Shown here: positions 21,927 to 37,810 of the stretch, one piece after another
How positions within the stretch are numbered: position 1 is the stretch's first letter
How the letters are laid out: each line of letters begins with the position of its first letter
From: Citrobacter youngae
GTDB taxonomy: Bacteria > Pseudomonadota > Gammaproteobacteria > Enterobacterales > Enterobacteriaceae
Length of the DNA stretch: 64,000 nucleotides
NCBI RefSeq assembly: GCF_003818115.1
Contig: NZ_RPOI01000023.1
Location: 1-64,000, forward strand
Direction of reading: 5' to 3'
Program-made: the position numbers and the translations under genes
Notes under the pieces: model-generated
What the model was told of the DNA's origin: nothing
The model's input: only the letters and a program-made list of their open reading frames with translations
The model's database searches: none

Positions 21927-23468
21927 ATGCAACTGAATTCCACCGAAATCAGCGAACTGATCAAGCAGCGCATTGCTCAGTTCAGTGTTGTGAGTGAAGC
22001 TCACAACGAAGGTACTATTGTTTCTGTAAGTGACGGTGTTATCCGCATCCACGGTCTTGCTGACTGTATGCAGGGGGAAATGATCTCTCTGCCGGGTAAC
22101 CGTTATGCTATCGCACTGAACCTGGAGCGCGACTCCGTAGGTGCAGTTGTGATGGGTCCATACGCTGACCTCGCCGAAGGCATGAAGGTTAAGTGTACGG
22201 GTCGTATTCTGGAAGTTCCGGTTGGCCGTGGCCTGCTGGGTCGTGTGGTGAACACTCTGGGTTCCCCAATTGACGGTAAAGGTCCGGTTGATAACGATGG
22301 CTTCTCGCCAATCGAAGTTATCGCACCAGGCGTAATCGAACGTCAGTCCGTAGATCAGCCGGTACAGACCGGTTATAAATCCGTTGATGCCATGATCCCA
22401 ATCGGTCGTGGTCAGCGTGAGTTGATCATCGGTGACCGTCAGACCGGTAAAACCGCGATGGCAATCGATGCCATCATCAACCAGCGTGACTCCGGCATCA
22501 AATGTGTGTACGTGGCTATCGGCCAGAAAGCGTCCACCATTTCTAACGTGGTTCGTAAACTGGAAGAACACGGCGCACTGTCCAACACCATCGTTGTTGT
22601 GGCGACCGCGTCTGAATCTGCTGCACTGCAATATCTGGCACCTTATGCTGGTTGCGCAATGGGCGAATACTTCCGTGACCGCGGTGAAGATGCACTGATC
22701 GTTTATGATGACCTGTCCAAACAGGCTGTTGCTTACCGTCAGGTTTCCCTGCTGCTCCGTCGTCCACCAGGACGTGAAGCATTCCCGGGCGACGTATTTT
22801 ACCTCCACTCCCGTCTGCTTGAACGTGCTTCCCGCGTTAACGCGGAATACGTTGAGAAATTCACCAATGGTGAAGTTAAAGGTAAAACTGGCTCCCTGAC
22901 CGCTCTGCCGATTATCGAAACCCAGGCGGGTGACGTTTCCGCGTTCGTTCCGACCAACGTAATTTCCATTACCGATGGTCAGATCTTCCTGGAAACCAAC
23001 CTGTTCAACTCCGGTATTCGTCCGGCAGTTAACCCGGGTATCTCCGTATCCCGTGTAGGTGGCGCAGCGCAGACCAAGATCATCAAGAAACTGTCCGGTG
23101 GTATCCGTACCGCGCTGGCACAGTATCGTGAACTGGCAGCGTTTTCTCAGTTCGCTTCCGACCTTGACGAAGCTACGCGTAAGCAGCTGAGCCACGGTCA
23201 GAAAGTAACTGAACTGCTGAAGCAGAAACAGTATGCCCCAATGTCTGTTGCACAGCAGGGCGTGGTGCTGTTTGCGGCTGAACGCGGTTACCTCGAAGAT
23301 GTGGAACTGGCGAAAATCGGTAGCTTCGAAGCCGCTTTGCTGGCTTACGTTGACCGTGATCACGCTCCGCTGATGCAAGAGATTAACCAGTCCGGTGGCT
23401 ATAACGATGAAATCGAAGGCAAGCTGAAAGCTATCCTCGATTCCTTCAAAGCAACCCAGTCCTGGTAA
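21927..23468 (+). CDS. atpA: ATP synthase F1 subunit alpha
   Basis: The 513-residue non-catalytic nucleotide-binding subunit. Walker A is GDRQTGKT (about 169-176); the arginine finger sits in the signature [17 protein letters not shown] (about 363-379). Length equals E. coli. Starts 12 nt after atpH. Confidence 0.98.
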   Translation: MQLNSTEISELIKQRIAQFSVVSEAHNEGTIVSVSDGVIRIHGLADCMQGEMISLPGNRYAIALNLERDSVGAVVMGPYADLAEGMKVKCTGRILEVPVGRGLLGRVVNTLGSPIDGKGPVDNDGFSPIEVIAPGVIERQSVDQPVQTGYKSVDAMIPIGRGQRELIIGDRQTGKTAMAIDAIINQRDSGIKCVYVAIGQKASTISNVVRKLEEHGALSNTIVVVATASESAALQYLAPYAGCAMGEYFRDRGEDALIVYDDLSKQAVAYRQVSLLLRRPPGREAFPGDVFYLHSRLLERASRVNAEYVEKFTNGEVKGKTGSLTALPIIETQAGDVSAFVPTNVISITDGQIFLETNLFNSGIRPAVNPGISVSRVGGAAQTKIIKKLSGGIRTALAQYRELAAFSQFASDLDEATRKQLSHGQKVTELLKQKQYAPMSVAQQGVVLFAAERGYLEDVELAKIGSFEAALLAYVDRDHAPLMQEINQSGGYNDEIEGKLKAILDSFKATQSW

Positions 23469-23518
23469 CGTCTGGCGGTCTGTCTTAGGGCGGACCGCAA
23501 GGCATTGAGGAGAAGCTC

Positions 23519-25791
<2,273 letters not shown>

Positions 25792-25811
25792 CGCCTTAAT
25801 CGGAGGGTGAT

Positions 25812-26231
25812 ATGGCAATGACTTACCACCTGGACGTCGTCAGCGCAGAGCAACAAATGTTCTCTGGTCTGGTCGAAAAAATCCAGGTAACGGGTAGTGA
25901 AGGTGAACTGGGTATTTTCCCGGGTCACGCACCGCTACTCACCGCCATTAAGCCTGGTATGATCCGCATCGTTAAACAGTTCGGTCATGAAGAGTTTATC
26001 TATCTGTCCGGCGGCATTCTTGAAGTGCAGCCTGGCAACGTGACCGTACTGGCTGATACCGCGATTCGCGGGCAGGATCTCGATGAAGCGAGAGCCCTGG
26101 AAGCGAAACGTAAGGCTGAAGAGCATATTAAGAGCTCTCATGGTGACGTGGATTACGCTCAGGCATCTGCGGAACTGGCCAAAGCGATCGCGAAACTGCG
26201 CGTTATCGAGTTGACCAAAAAAGCGATGTAA
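25812..26231 (+). CDS. atpC: ATP synthase F1 subunit epsilon
   Basis: The 139-residue epsilon subunit: an N-terminal beta-sandwich that docks on gamma and the c-ring, and a C-terminal helical hairpin that inhibits ATP hydrolysis. A GGAGGGTGA ribosome site precedes the ATG. Last gene of the operon, followed at once by a strong terminator. Confidence 0.98.
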   Translation: MAMTYHLDVVSAEQQMFSGLVEKIQVTGSEGELGIFPGHAPLLTAIKPGMIRIVKQFGHEEFIYLSGGILEVQPGNVTVLADTAIRGQDLDEARALEAKRKAEEHIKSSHGDVDYAQASAELAKAIAKLRVIELTKKAM

Positions 26232-26249
26232 CACCGGCTTGAAAAGCAC

Positions 26250-26284
26250 AAAAGCCAGTCTGGTTTCCAGGCTGGCTTTTTTTG
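26250..26284 (+). terminator. Terminator of the atp operon
   Basis: AAAGCCAG and CTGG pair with CCAG and CTGGCTTT around a short loop, and the stem runs into a T-rich tail. It lies 18 bp after the atpC stop. Confidence 0.92.
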
Positions 26285-26320
26285 TTTTGTTGCATAAAAC
26301 ATTTAAAGTGAAATCTGTTT

Positions 26321-26336
26321 TGTGATTTAGATCAAA
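26321..26336. promoter_or_regulatory. CRP/FNR-like palindrome 1 upstream of a small ORF
   Basis: TGTGATTTAGATCAAA. The inner GTGATTTAGATCAA fits the FNR pattern TTGATN4ATCAA with one mismatch; the TGTGA half also fits CRP. It lies 37 bp after the atp terminator and upstream of a TTGATT (26342-26347) and TAGACT (26365-26370) pair spaced by 17 bp. Confidence 0.55.
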
Positions 26337-26341
26337 AAAAG

Positions 26342-26370
26342 TTGATTGGTTAAAAAATGCGGCGTAGACT
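26342..26370 (+). promoter_or_regulatory. Candidate promoter in the atpC-glmU gap
   Basis: TTGATT and TAGACT with a 17-bp spacer give a plausible sigma-70 promoter between the two CRP/FNR-like palindromes. Transcription would start near 26377, inside palindrome 2, and cover the 16-codon ORF at 26424. Confidence 0.45.
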
Positions 26371-26377
26371 CTTTTTA

Positions 26378-26393
26378 TGTGATGAATATCACA
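26378..26393. promoter_or_regulatory. CRP-type palindrome 2
   Basis: TGTGATGAATATCACA matches the CRP consensus TGTGAN6TCACA at all ten conserved positions. It overlaps the predicted start of the candidate promoter at 26342-26370, so bound CRP would repress that promoter; it could instead activate a later start. Confidence 0.75.
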
Positions 26394-26423
26394 TAATTAA
26401 CTCAAATAAAAAGAGATGCCAAC

Positions 26424-26474
26424 ATGAAATTACTCAATAAAATCATCGCCATGTTCAGCAATATGAGCTTTTAG
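26424..26474 (+). CDS. Putative 16-residue small protein
   Basis: An ATG with the upstream sequence AAGAGATGCCAAC opens a 16-codon frame ending in TAG, encoding MKLLNKIIAMFSNMSF. The product would be a short, positively charged amphipathic peptide. It follows a perfect CRP palindrome and a candidate promoter, and is followed by a stable hairpin. By eye it shares the spacing M-K-L ... M-F-x-N with the N-terminus of E. coli AzuC as I remember it, a membrane-associated peptide encoded on a dual-function small RNA. That resemblance is weak evidence. It might instead be the coding part of a small regulatory RNA or a chance ORF. Confidence 0.45.
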   Translation: MKLLNKIIAMFSNMSF

Positions 26475-26492
26475 CTTTTACCTGCCCGTCCT

Positions 26493-26531
26493 GTGGCGCG
26501 ATGCTTGATACGGTTTATCAGTCAGCGCCAC
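26493..26531 (+). ncRNA. Two-tier stem-loop after the small ORF (possible small RNA)
   Basis: GTGGCGC (26493-26499) pairs with GCGCCAC (26525-26531), and inside it TGATA (26506-26510) pairs with TATCA (26516-26520). A pyrimidine-rich tract follows at about 26547-26570. The structure lies 19 nt after the TAG of the small ORF. The remaining gap to glmU (26571-26879) is AT-rich with the glmU ribosome site; no other gene is seen. Confidence 0.4.
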
Positions 26532-26879
26532 TTGTTGTTATAGATCCTCTCTTCCTCCTCTTCTCCCTCAACTTTTTATTTTCGCGTACGCATTTTCGGT
26601 TTCTTACTGAATCACATAAATAAAATCGGACTTTGCATGTGTAACTCTTTATTCATGCGGTAAAAAAATAGCAAAAACATTAACCTAAGGCTTTAATAAG
26701 AGCATGCTCCTGGTTTTTGGGAGACAAAAGGCGCCGATATAGTCGAAAATAGTGAGTTAATAGTTAGGGATTTTCCCCTATTGAACGTTTTATCTTCGGC
26801 CCATTTCATGATGAAAAAAATGTAGTATTTTCAATATGAAAGGGTATAAATTCGTTCTCAAATGACAGTCAGGATGTGT

Positions 26880-28250
26880 ATGTTGAATAATGCTATGAGC
26901 GTCGTGATCCTTGCCGCAGGCAAAGGTACACGTATGTATTCCGATCTTCCTAAAGTGCTGCACACTCTCGCAGGAAAAGCGATGGTGCAGCATGTTATTG
27001 ATGCCGCTAATGAATTAGGCGCAACTCATGTACACCTGGTCTACGGGCACGGTGGTGATTTGCTTCAGCAGACGTTGAAAGATGGCAATCTGAACTGGGT
27101 TCTGCAGGCAGAGCAGTTGGGAACCGGTCATGCTATGCAGCAGGCTGCACCGTTCTTTGGTGATGACGAAGACATTTTAATGCTCTATGGCGATGTGCCG
27201 TTAATCTCCACTGAAACGTTACGCCGCCTGCGCGATGCTAAACCTCAGGGGGGTATTGGCTTATTAACCGTAAAACTGGACGACCCAACCGGCTATGGGC
27301 GCATTACGCGTGATAACGGCAGCGTTACTGGCATCGTTGAGCATAAAGATGCGACCGACGAGCAACGCAAGATCCAGGAAATTAACACCGGCATCCTGAT
27401 TGCCAATGGCGCTGATATGAAGCGCTGGTTATCTAAACTGACCAACAACAACGTGCAGGGTGAATATTACATCACCGATATCATTGCGATGGCGTACCAG
27501 GAAGGTCGTGAAATTGCTGCGGTACATCCGGCACGTATTAGCGAAACCGAAGGGGTGAACAACCGCCTTCAGTTATCCCGTCTTGAACGTGTCTATCAGT
27601 CCGAACAAGCAGAGAAACTGCTGTTAGCTGGCGTTATGTTACGCGATCCCGCACGTTTTGATCTTCGCGGTTCGCTTATTCACGGGCGCGATGTTGAAAT
27701 TGATACTAACGTTATCATTGAAGGTAACGTAACCCTTGGCGATCGCGTCAAGATTGGTACTGGCTGCATTATCAAAAATAGCGTAATTGGCGATGGCTGT
27801 GAGCTTAGCCCGTACAGCGTGGTGGAAGATGCCCATCTGGAAGCGGCCTGTACTATCGGGCCTTTTGCGCGTCTGCGTCCGGGTGCTGAGCTGCAGGAAG
27901 GCGCACACGTGGGCAACTTCGTCGAAATGAAAAAAGCGCGTCTGGGTAAAGGTTCTAAAGCCGGTCATCTGACCTATCTGGGCGATGCTGAAATTGGCGA
28001 TAACGTGAACATCGGCGCGGGGACGATCACCTGCAATTACGATGGTGCTAATAAATTTAAAACCATTATTGGTGATGATGTGTTTGTGGGTTCGGATACT
28101 CAACTGGTGGCGCCTGTCACCGTGGGTAAAGGCGCGACGATCGCCGCTGGAACCACAGTGACGCGTAATATCGCTGATAACGAACTGGTATTAAGCCGTG
28201 TACCGCAGGTCCATAAACAAGGTTGGCAGCGCCCGGTTAAGAAAAAGTAA
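26880..28250 (+). CDS. glmU: GlmU, bifunctional UDP-GlcNAc pyrophosphorylase/GlcN-1-P acetyltransferase
   Basis: Makes UDP-N-acetylglucosamine for peptidoglycan and lipopolysaccharide: the C-terminal domain acetylates glucosamine-1-phosphate and the N-terminal domain uridylylates the product. 456 residues: nucleotide-binding [15 protein letters not shown] near the N-terminus, YGDVPLI and the EINTGI segment, then a left-handed beta-helix of hexapeptide repeats from about residue 250. The frame extends 6 codons upstream, but the family start [12 protein letters not shown] is at 26880. glmS follows after a gap containing repeats. Confidence 0.97.
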   Translation: MLNNAMSVVILAAGKGTRMYSDLPKVLHTLAGKAMVQHVIDAANELGATHVHLVYGHGGDLLQQTLKDGNLNWVLQAEQLGTGHAMQQAAPFFGDDEDILMLYGDVPLISTETLRRLRDAKPQGGIGLLTVKLDDPTGYGRITRDNGSVTGIVEHKDATDEQRKIQEINTGILIANGADMKRWLSKLTNNNVQGEYYITDIIAMAYQEGREIAAVHPARISETEGVNNRLQLSRLERVYQSEQAEKLLLAGVMLRDPARFDLRGSLIHGRDVEIDTNVIIEGNVTLGDRVKIGTGCIIKNSVIGDGCELSPYSVVEDAHLEAACTIGPFARLRPGAELQEGAHVGNFVEMKKARLGKGSKAGHLTYLGDAEIGDNVNIGAGTITCNYDGANKFKTIIGDDVFVGSDTQLVAPVTVGKGATIAAGTTVTRNIADNELVLSRVPQVHKQGWQRPVKKK

Positions 28251-28259
28251 GTGATTTTT

Positions 28260-28323
28260 GCCGGATGGCGGCCTACGTGCGATGACGTTCTGTAGGCCTG
28301 ATAAGCGTGAGTGCCATCAGGCA
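28260..28323. repeat. REP/BIME pair downstream of glmU
   Basis: GCCGGATGGCGGCCTACG is followed by TGTAGGCCTGATAAGCG and GCCATCAGGCA, the inverted REP units typical of enterobacteria. They lie just after the glmU stop within the glmU-glmS transcript. Confidence 0.85.
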
Positions 28324-28420
28324 GACAAGAGATGAGGGGATAACATAATCCTCCGCTCAACAAGCAGTACCATAAAAATAACCCCACTCTCTACAAGGCT
28401 CGGGGCGCCCGGAAAGGGTA

Positions 28421-28543
28421 TTACCCAAAGTATTTCGCGCTGTAGCAAGGCGGCAAGCTTGGGAATCTACGGGAGCTTACTAAAGTAAGTGACCGTAGTG
28501 AGCAAGCGTAGCCAACGTAGCTGCGGAGTGAAAGACGAAGGGG
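28421..28543. repeat. ERIC element in the glmU-glmS intergenic region
   Basis: A roughly 123-bp imperfect palindrome with the ERIC core GGGAGCTTACTAAAGTAAGT flanked by matching arms (TAGCAAGGCGGCAAGC on the left, GCGTAGCCAACGTAGCTG on the right). It will form a large hairpin in the glmUS mRNA about 55 nt upstream of the glmS start. Confidence 0.88.
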
Positions 28544-28596
28544 AAACAGGTCAGCGACAACGACAGGCATAATGCCTAAATTCGGAATCAAAAAAT

Positions 28597-30426
28597 ATGT
28601 GTGGAATTGTTGGCGCTATCGCGCAGCGTGATGTAGCTGAAATCCTTCTCGAAGGTTTACGTCGTCTGGAATATCGTGGTTATGACTCAGCCGGTCTGGC
28701 CGTCGTCGATGCTGAAGGTAACATGACCCGTCTGCGTCGTCTGGGTAAAGTGCAGATGCTGACTGCTGCTGCGGAAGAACATCCGTTGCATGGTGGTACA
28801 GGTATCGCTCATACCCGTTGGGCGACACACGGTGAACCTTCAGAAGCGAACGCGCATCCTCATGTTTCTGAACACATTGTGGTGGTGCATAACGGCATCA
28901 TCGAAAACCATGAACCACTGCGTGAGCTGTTGAAAACGCGTGGCTATACCTTTGTTTCTGAAACCGACACCGAAGTGATTGCTCACCTGGTGCATTGGGA
29001 GCTGGAACAGGGCGGTACACTGCGTGAGGCGGTATTGCGTACTATTCCGCAGCTGCGCGGTGCCTACGGCACAGTGATCATGGATACCCGTAATCCAGAA
29101 ACTCTGCTGGCGGCGCGTTCTGGTAGCCCGCTGGTTATCGGTCTGGGCATGGGTGAAAACTTTATCGCTTCCGACCAGCTGGCTCTGCTGCCGGTAACCC
29201 GTCGCTTTATCTTCCTGGAAGAGGGCGATATCGCCGAGGTAACGCGTCGTTCAGTCTCTATTTTTGACAAGACTGGCGCGGAAGTTAAACGTCAGGATAT
29301 TGAATCTAATCTGCAATACGACGCGGGCGAAAAAGGTATTTATCGCCACTACATGCAGAAAGAGATCTATGAGCAACCGAACGCGATAAAAAATACGCTG
29401 ACCGGGCGTATCAGTCATGGCGAAGTGGATTTAAGTGAGCTTGGCCCTAATGCCAATGCGTTGCTGTCTCAGGTCGAGCATATCCAGATTATTGCCTGCG
29501 GCACCTCATACAACTCAGGCATGGTATCCCGCTACTGGTTTGAGTCGCTGGCCGGCATTCCTTGTGATGTGGAAATTGCTTCTGAGTTCCGTTATCGCAA
29601 ATCCGCTGTGCGTCGTAACAGTTTGATGATTACCCTGTCTCAGTCCGGTGAAACGGCGGATACCCTGGCGGGTCTGCGCTTATCTAAAGAGCTGGGCTAT
29701 CTGGGGTCGCTGGCAATCTGTAACGTTCCAGGCTCTTCTCTGGTACGTGAATCTGACCTGGCGATGATGACCAATGCCGGGACCGAAATCGGCGTGGCCT
29801 CCACGAAAGCATTTACCACCCAACTGACTGTTCTGCTAATGCTGGTGGCGAAGCTGGCTCGTCTGAAAGGTCTGGATGCGACTATTGAACAAGAGATTGT
29901 TCACGGGTTACAGGCGCTGCCGAGCCGTATTGAGCAGATGCTGTCACAGGACAAGCGTATTGCCGCACTGGCGGAAGACTTCTCTGACAAACACCATGCA
30001 CTGTTCCTTGGTCGTGGCGATCAGTACCCCATTGCGCTGGAAGGCGCCCTGAAGCTGAAAGAGATTTCTTATATTCACGCAGAAGCGTATGCCGCTGGTG
30101 AGCTGAAGCACGGTCCGCTGGCGCTGATTGACGCGGATATGCCGGTTATCGTGGTTGCACCGAACAACGAGTTGCTGGAAAAACTGAAATCCAACATTGA
30201 AGAAGTGCGTGCCCGTGGCGGCCAGTTGTACGTCTTCGCCGATCAGGATGCAGGATTTATCAGTAATGAAAATATGCATATCATCGAGATGCCGCATGTG
30301 GAAGAGGTGATTGCACCGATCTTCTATACCGTTCCGCTGCAACTGCTGGCGTATCATGTGGCGCTGATTAAAGGTACTGACGTGGACCAGCCGCGTAACC
30401 TGGCGAAGTCGGTTACCGTGGAATAA
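28597..30426 (+). CDS. glmS: Glucosamine-6-phosphate synthase GlmS
   Basis: Converts fructose-6-phosphate and glutamine to glucosamine-6-phosphate, the first step of amino-sugar synthesis. 609 residues: the class II amidotransferase domain starts with the nucleophile Cys after Met ([13 protein letters not shown]), followed by two SIS sugar-isomerase domains (CGTSYNSG and SQSGETADT) and the C-terminal tail ending [11 protein letters not shown]. In E. coli its mRNA is activated by the small RNA GlmZ binding upstream of the start; the leader here has been altered by the ERIC element. Confidence 0.97.
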   Translation: MCGIVGAIAQRDVAEILLEGLRRLEYRGYDSAGLAVVDAEGNMTRLRRLGKVQMLTAAAEEHPLHGGTGIAHTRWATHGEPSEANAHPHVSEHIVVVHNGIIENHEPLRELLKTRGYTFVSETDTEVIAHLVHWELEQGGTLREAVLRTIPQLRGAYGTVIMDTRNPETLLAARSGSPLVIGLGMGENFIASDQLALLPVTRRFIFLEEGDIAEVTRRSVSIFDKTGAEVKRQDIESNLQYDAGEKGIYRHYMQKEIYEQPNAIKNTLTGRISHGEVDLSELGPNANALLSQVEHIQIIACGTSYNSGMVSRYWFESLAGIPCDVEIASEFRYRKSAVRRNSLMITLSQSGETADTLAGLRLSKELGYLGSLAICNVPGSSLVRESDLAMMTNAGTEIGVASTKAFTTQLTVLLMLVAKLARLKGLDATIEQEIVHGLQALPSRIEQMLSQDKRIAALAEDFSDKHHALFLGRGDQYPIALEGALKLKEISYIHAEAYAAGELKHGPLALIDADMPVIVVAPNNELLEKLKSNIEEVRARGGQLYVFADQDAGFISNENMHIIEMPHVEEVIAPIFYTVPLQLLAYHVALIKGTDVDQPRNLAKSVTVE

Positions 30427-30445
30427 GCGATACCTCGCTGAACTG

Positions 30446-30477
30446 AAAATGCCCTGCTCAAAGCGGGGCATTTTTTT
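30446..30477 (+). terminator. Terminator of glmUS
   Basis: ATGCCCTGC pairs with GCGGGGCAT around TCAAA and is followed by seven T residues, 20 bp after the glmS stop. Confidence 0.92.
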
Positions 30478-30652
30478 AAACGCGTTCTGTTTTTAATCAA
30501 TTATCCCGCCTGTTTTATGTGACAAACCGTCATCTTCAGCTACTGTTTTCAGTGTCATAAAAAGAAAATTTTGCCGAAATATGATTGTCATACAATCTGT
30601 TAACTTACTGTTTTTATACAATTTTTAATTGTTCTTGGCGCATTATTTTTCA

Positions 30653-31801
<1,149 letters not shown>

Positions 31802-31803
31802 AT

Positions 31804-31996
31804 ACCCGTCATACTTCGAGCCGCAGCTGTGTTGGCTGCGCTTGTTCACTCCAGTCACATAGTAAATCTATGCTCCTGGGGATGAATGAGGGACATCCTT
31901 GTCCCTCACCGAAGGCAGCCTCCGGCTGTTCAAATTCGTTCCTGACGAATTTGTCACAAGCTTGCCGCCTTGCTGCAACTCGAATTATTTAGGGTA
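31804..31996. repeat. ERIC element with internal insertion between pstS and pstC
   Basis: Both ERIC ends are present (CCCGTCATACTTCGAGCCGC on the left, GCAACTCGAATTATTTAGGG on the right), as is the core around TCCTGGGGAT. The element is about 193 bp instead of about 127. The excess, roughly 31888-31953, consists of three consecutive perfect hairpins: GAGGGACA/TGTCCCTC (31888-31907), CAGCC/GGCTG (31916-31928) and CAAATTCGT/ACGAATTTG (31931-31953). Confidence 0.85.
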
Positions 31997-32060
31997 TGGC
32001 ATTACGTTAGCTGGGAAGCACGATAAAATGCGCGCTTCCTGGCCCAAACTTAAAGAGTGA

Positions 32061-34733
<2,673 letters not shown>

Positions 34734-34747
34734 TTCAGGAGCTTGTT

Positions 34748-35473
34748 GTGGATAACCTTAATCTTAATAAACATATTTCCGGCCAGTTCAACGCAGAGCT
34801 GGAAAGCATCCGTACCCAGGTGATGACCATGGGTGGCATGGTAGAGCAGCAGCTTTCTGATGCGATTACCGCCATGCATAATCAGGACAGCGAACTGGCG
34901 AAGCGCGTCATTGAAGGCGATAAAAACGTCAACATGATGGAAGTGGCGATCGATGAAGCCTGCGTGCGTATCATCGCCAAGCGTCAACCTACCGCCAGCG
35001 ACCTGCGTCTGGTGATGGCGATTATCAAAACTATCGCTGAGCTGGAGCGTATTGGTGATGTGGCGGACAAAATTTGCCGCACCGCGCTGGAGAAGTTCTC
35101 GCAACAGCATCAGCCGCTGCTGGTAAGTCTGGAATCGCTGGGTCGTCACACCGTACAAATGCTGCATGACGTGCTGGATGCGTTTGCGCGTATGGATCTC
35201 GACGAAGCGGTACGTATTTATCGCGAAGATAAGAAAGTCGACCAGGAATATGAAGGCATTGTGCGCCAGCTGATGACCTACATGATGGAAGACCCGCGTA
35301 CCATTCCAAGTGTGCTGACTGCGCTGTTCTGCGCACGTTCTATCGAGCGTATTGGTGACCGCTGCCAGAATATCTGCGAATACATCTTCTATTTCGTGAA
35401 GGGACAAGACTTCCGTCATGTGGGCGGCGATGAGCTGGATAAGCTGCTGGCGGGCAAAGATCCTAAAGAATAA
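34748..35473 (+). CDS. phoU: PhoU, phosphate signalling negative regulator
   Basis: A 241-residue protein of two three-helix bundles, each with the metal-binding E/DxxxD signature ([10 protein letters not shown] and [10 protein letters not shown]). It bridges PstB and the PhoR kinase so that PhoB stays off when phosphate is plentiful. It starts with GTG at 34748, 14 bp after pstB. Confidence 0.97.
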   Translation: MDNLNLNKHISGQFNAELESIRTQVMTMGGMVEQQLSDAITAMHNQDSELAKRVIEGDKNVNMMEVAIDEACVRIIAKRQPTASDLRLVMAIIKTIAELERIGDVADKICRTALEKFSQQHQPLLVSLESLGRHTVQMLHDVLDAFARMDLDEAVRIYREDKKVDQEYEGIVRQLMTYMMEDPRTIPSVLTALFCARSIERIGDRCQNICEYIFYFVKGQDFRHVGGDELDKLLAGKDPKE

Positions 35474-35504
35474 GCGGTCCGCCGGGAACCCCCGGCGCCG
35501 CTGT

Positions 35505-35586
35505 TGTAGGCCGGATAAGGCGTTACGCCGCCATCCGGCATTCTGCGTAATGCTGCCTGATGGCGCTCCGCTTATCAGGCCTACGG
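35505..35586. repeat. BIME (two REP units) between phoU and yieH
   Basis: TGTAGGCCGGATAAGGCG with its inverted partner GCCGCCATCCGGCA, then CTGCCTGATGGCGCTCCGC with CTTATCAGGCCTACG. The convergent genes phoU and yieH end on either side; yieH stops 1 bp away. A separate GCCGGG/CCCGGC hairpin lies at 35481-35496. Confidence 0.9.
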
Positions 35587-35587
35587 T

Positions 35588-36253
35588 TTAACCGACGATG
35601 TTCCAACCCCGCGCCTTCCACAATTCCGGCAACTGCGCCAGATCGGTAAAGGTCGTGACTTTTGGGTTTTCGATCGGTTTGTTATGCGGATCGGCACAGA
35701 AGTAGAACACTTCCATCCCGGCGGCAATTCCCGCCTGCGCGCCTGCGCTGGAATCATCAACCAGAATGCAGTTCTCAACGTTAACGTCCATTGCTTTTGC
35801 CGCATGGAACATCAGGGCCGGATCGGGCTTCCAGCGTTGGATATCGTAGCCGCTGAACAGTAAATCAGGAAAATGGTGCAACATGCCCAGCTTACCCAGC
35901 GAATGCTGCATTTTGCTGACCGGACCGTTTGAGACCACGCACATTGGCACTGTCATGCTGTCCAGCAGAGCATTTGCCCCAGCGATAACCTCCAGTTCCG
36001 AGTCGAACAGGCGTGCGACCTCTGCGCGGTAAACGGGCTCTAAATCGGCTTTCGCCAGCGTAACGCCGTGCTCTTCGTTGATGATATCGATGATTTCGTA
36101 GAGTTTTACGCCTTTAAAGCGTTTAAACACCTCTTCGAGATCGAGTTTGATACCAAACTCCTGGAACATGGCGACATACGCCCGGGAACAGATCACTTCA
36201 CTATCGACCAGCGTACCGTCGCAGTCAAAAAATACCGCTTCTATCTGGGACAT
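35588..36253 (-). CDS. yieH: YieH, HAD-family sugar phosphatase
   Basis: A 221-residue HAD phosphatase (6-phosphogluconate phosphatase in E. coli). Motif I is FFDCDGTLVDS with the nucleophile Asp (residues 9-11), motif II SNG, motif III around KPDP, and motif IV LVDDSSAG. The helical cap domain follows motif I. It is divergent from yieG. Confidence 0.94.
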   Translation of the reverse strand: MSQIEAVFFDCDGTLVDSEVICSRAYVAMFQEFGIKLDLEEVFKRFKGVKLYEIIDIINEEHGVTLAKADLEPVYRAEVARLFDSELEVIAGANALLDSMTVPMCVVSNGPVSKMQHSLGKLGMLHHFPDLLFSGYDIQRWKPDPALMFHAAKAMDVNVENCILVDDSSAGAQAGIAAGMEVFYFCADPHNKPIENPKVTTFTDLAQLPELWKARGWNIVG

Positions 36254-36419
36254 GCCTTCCTCTTATCGCTAGTTTAACGTTTACGTCATGCTTATTTACG
36301 CCACGCAATCGTTGCCGTATAAGCAAAATCAATGAAAAAAGTTGCTCATAACCCAACCCTATTGTCGCATTTTGGTATAGGATAGCGACGAATTTTCCCT
36401 CCTTGTTCGGAAATTGATA

Positions 36420-37757
36420 ATGAGTCAACAACACACAACCCAGGCTTCTGGCCAGGGGATGCTGGAACGCGTGTTCAAACTGCGCGAGCATGGCACAACG
36501 GCACGGACCGAAGTGATCGCCGGTTTAACCACCTTCCTGACGATGGTGTATATCGTTTTTGTTAACCCGCAAATTCTTGGCGTGGCTGGCATGGATACCA
36601 GCGCTGTCTTTGTTACCACCTGCCTTATTGCTGCATTTGGTAGCATCCTGATGGGGCTTTTTGCCAATCTGCCGGTCGCACTTGCGCCTGCTATGGGCCT
36701 GAACGCATTCTTCGCTTTCGTGGTCGTTGGCGCGATGGGCCTGTCATGGCAGATAGGTATGGGCGCAATCTTCTGGGGTGCGATAGGTCTGCTGCTGCTG
36801 ACCATTTTCCGCGTACGTTACTGGATGATTGCCAATATCCCGGTGAGCCTGCGCGTGGGGATCACCAGCGGTATCGGTCTGTTCATAGGTATGATGGGGC
36901 TGAAAAACGCCGGCGTTATCGTCGCCAACAAAGACACGCTGGTATCTATCGGCAACCTGACGTCCCACAGCGTACTGCTCGGCATTCTGGGCTTCTTTAT
37001 CATCGCTATTCTGGCGTCACGTAACATTCATGCGGCGGTGCTGATCTCTATCATCGTGACCACGCTGCTGGGTTGGATGCTGGGTGATGTCCATTACAGC
37101 GGGATCGTCTCCGCGCCGCCGAGCGTGATGTCGGTTATCGGGCATGTTGACCTGGCCGGTTCGTTTAACATTGGCCTTGCGGGCGTGATTTTCTCGTTCA
37201 TGCTGGTGAACCTGTTTGACTCCTCCGGTACCCTGATTGGCGTGACGGATAAAGCCGGTCTGGCAGACGCGAAGGGCAAGTTCCCACGCATGAAGCAGGC
37301 GCTGTTTGTCGATAGCGTGTCGTCTGTTACCGGCGCGTTTATCGGTACCTCTTCCGTTACCGCCTATATTGAGTCTTCTTCCGGGGTTTCTGTTGGTGGG
37401 CGTACCGGCCTGACCGCGGTCGTTGTCGGTCTGTTGTTCCTGCTGGTTATCTTCCTGTCGCCGTTGGCGGGAATGGTGCCGGGATATGCCGCCGCAGGTG
37501 CGCTGATTTACGTTGGCGTCCTGATGACATCAAGCCTGTCTCGCGTGAAGTGGGATGACCTGACTGAAGCGGTTCCAGCGTTTATTACCGCCGTGATGAT
37601 GCCGTTTAGCTTCTCGATCACCGAAGGTATTGCGCTGGGCTTTATCTCTTACTGCTTGATGAAAATCGGTACCGGACGTTTCCGCGATCTCAGCCCGTGC
37701 GTCATCGTTGTCGCGCTGCTGTTTGTACTGAAGATTGTGTTTATCGACGCGCACTAA
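36420..37757 (+). CDS. yieG: YieG (AdeP/PurP), adenine permease
   Basis: A 445-residue nucleobase:cation symporter of the NCS2/AzgA family with about 12-14 helices, which takes up adenine in E. coli. Family motifs ALAPAMGLNAFFAF and TSSVTAYIESSSGVSVGGRT (split here by flanks) are intact. The ATG at 36420 gives the MSQQHTTQASGQGM start; a start two codons earlier is possible. A terminator follows. Confidence 0.95.
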   Translation: MSQQHTTQASGQGMLERVFKLREHGTTARTEVIAGLTTFLTMVYIVFVNPQILGVAGMDTSAVFVTTCLIAAFGSILMGLFANLPVALAPAMGLNAFFAFVVVGAMGLSWQIGMGAIFWGAIGLLLLTIFRVRYWMIANIPVSLRVGITSGIGLFIGMMGLKNAGVIVANKDTLVSIGNLTSHSVLLGILGFFIIAILASRNIHAAVLISIIVTTLLGWMLGDVHYSGIVSAPPSVMSVIGHVDLAGSFNIGLAGVIFSFMLVNLFDSSGTLIGVTDKAGLADAKGKFPRMKQALFVDSVSSVTGAFIGTSSVTAYIESSSGVSVGGRTGLTAVVVGLLFLLVIFLSPLAGMVPGYAAAGALIYVGVLMTSSLSRVKWDDLTEAVPAFITAVMMPFSFSITEGIALGFISYCLMKIGTGRFRDLSPCVIVVALLFVLKIVFIDAH

Positions 37758-37777
37758 AATATCGGTCTGGACAACGG

Positions 37778-37809
37778 CCCGCCAGGCATCGTTGCTGGCG
37801 GGCTTTTTC
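37778..37809 (+). terminator. Terminator of yieG
   Basis: GCCCGCCAG pairs with CTGGCGGGC and is followed by TTTTTC. It ends 2 bp from the stop of the convergent yieF and may serve both genes. Confidence 0.9.
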
Positions 37810-37810
37810 T

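Noticed and set aside
21780..23378. A 532-codon open frame antisense to atpH and atpA
   Set aside because: It is a shadow of the strongly biased codons of atpA on the other strand; no ribosome site, no recognisable domain, low-complexity His/Thr/Arg-rich translation.
26571..26879. NagC operator ahead of glmU
   Set aside because: E. coli has NagC sites here, but I could not identify a convincing palindromic match in this sequence.
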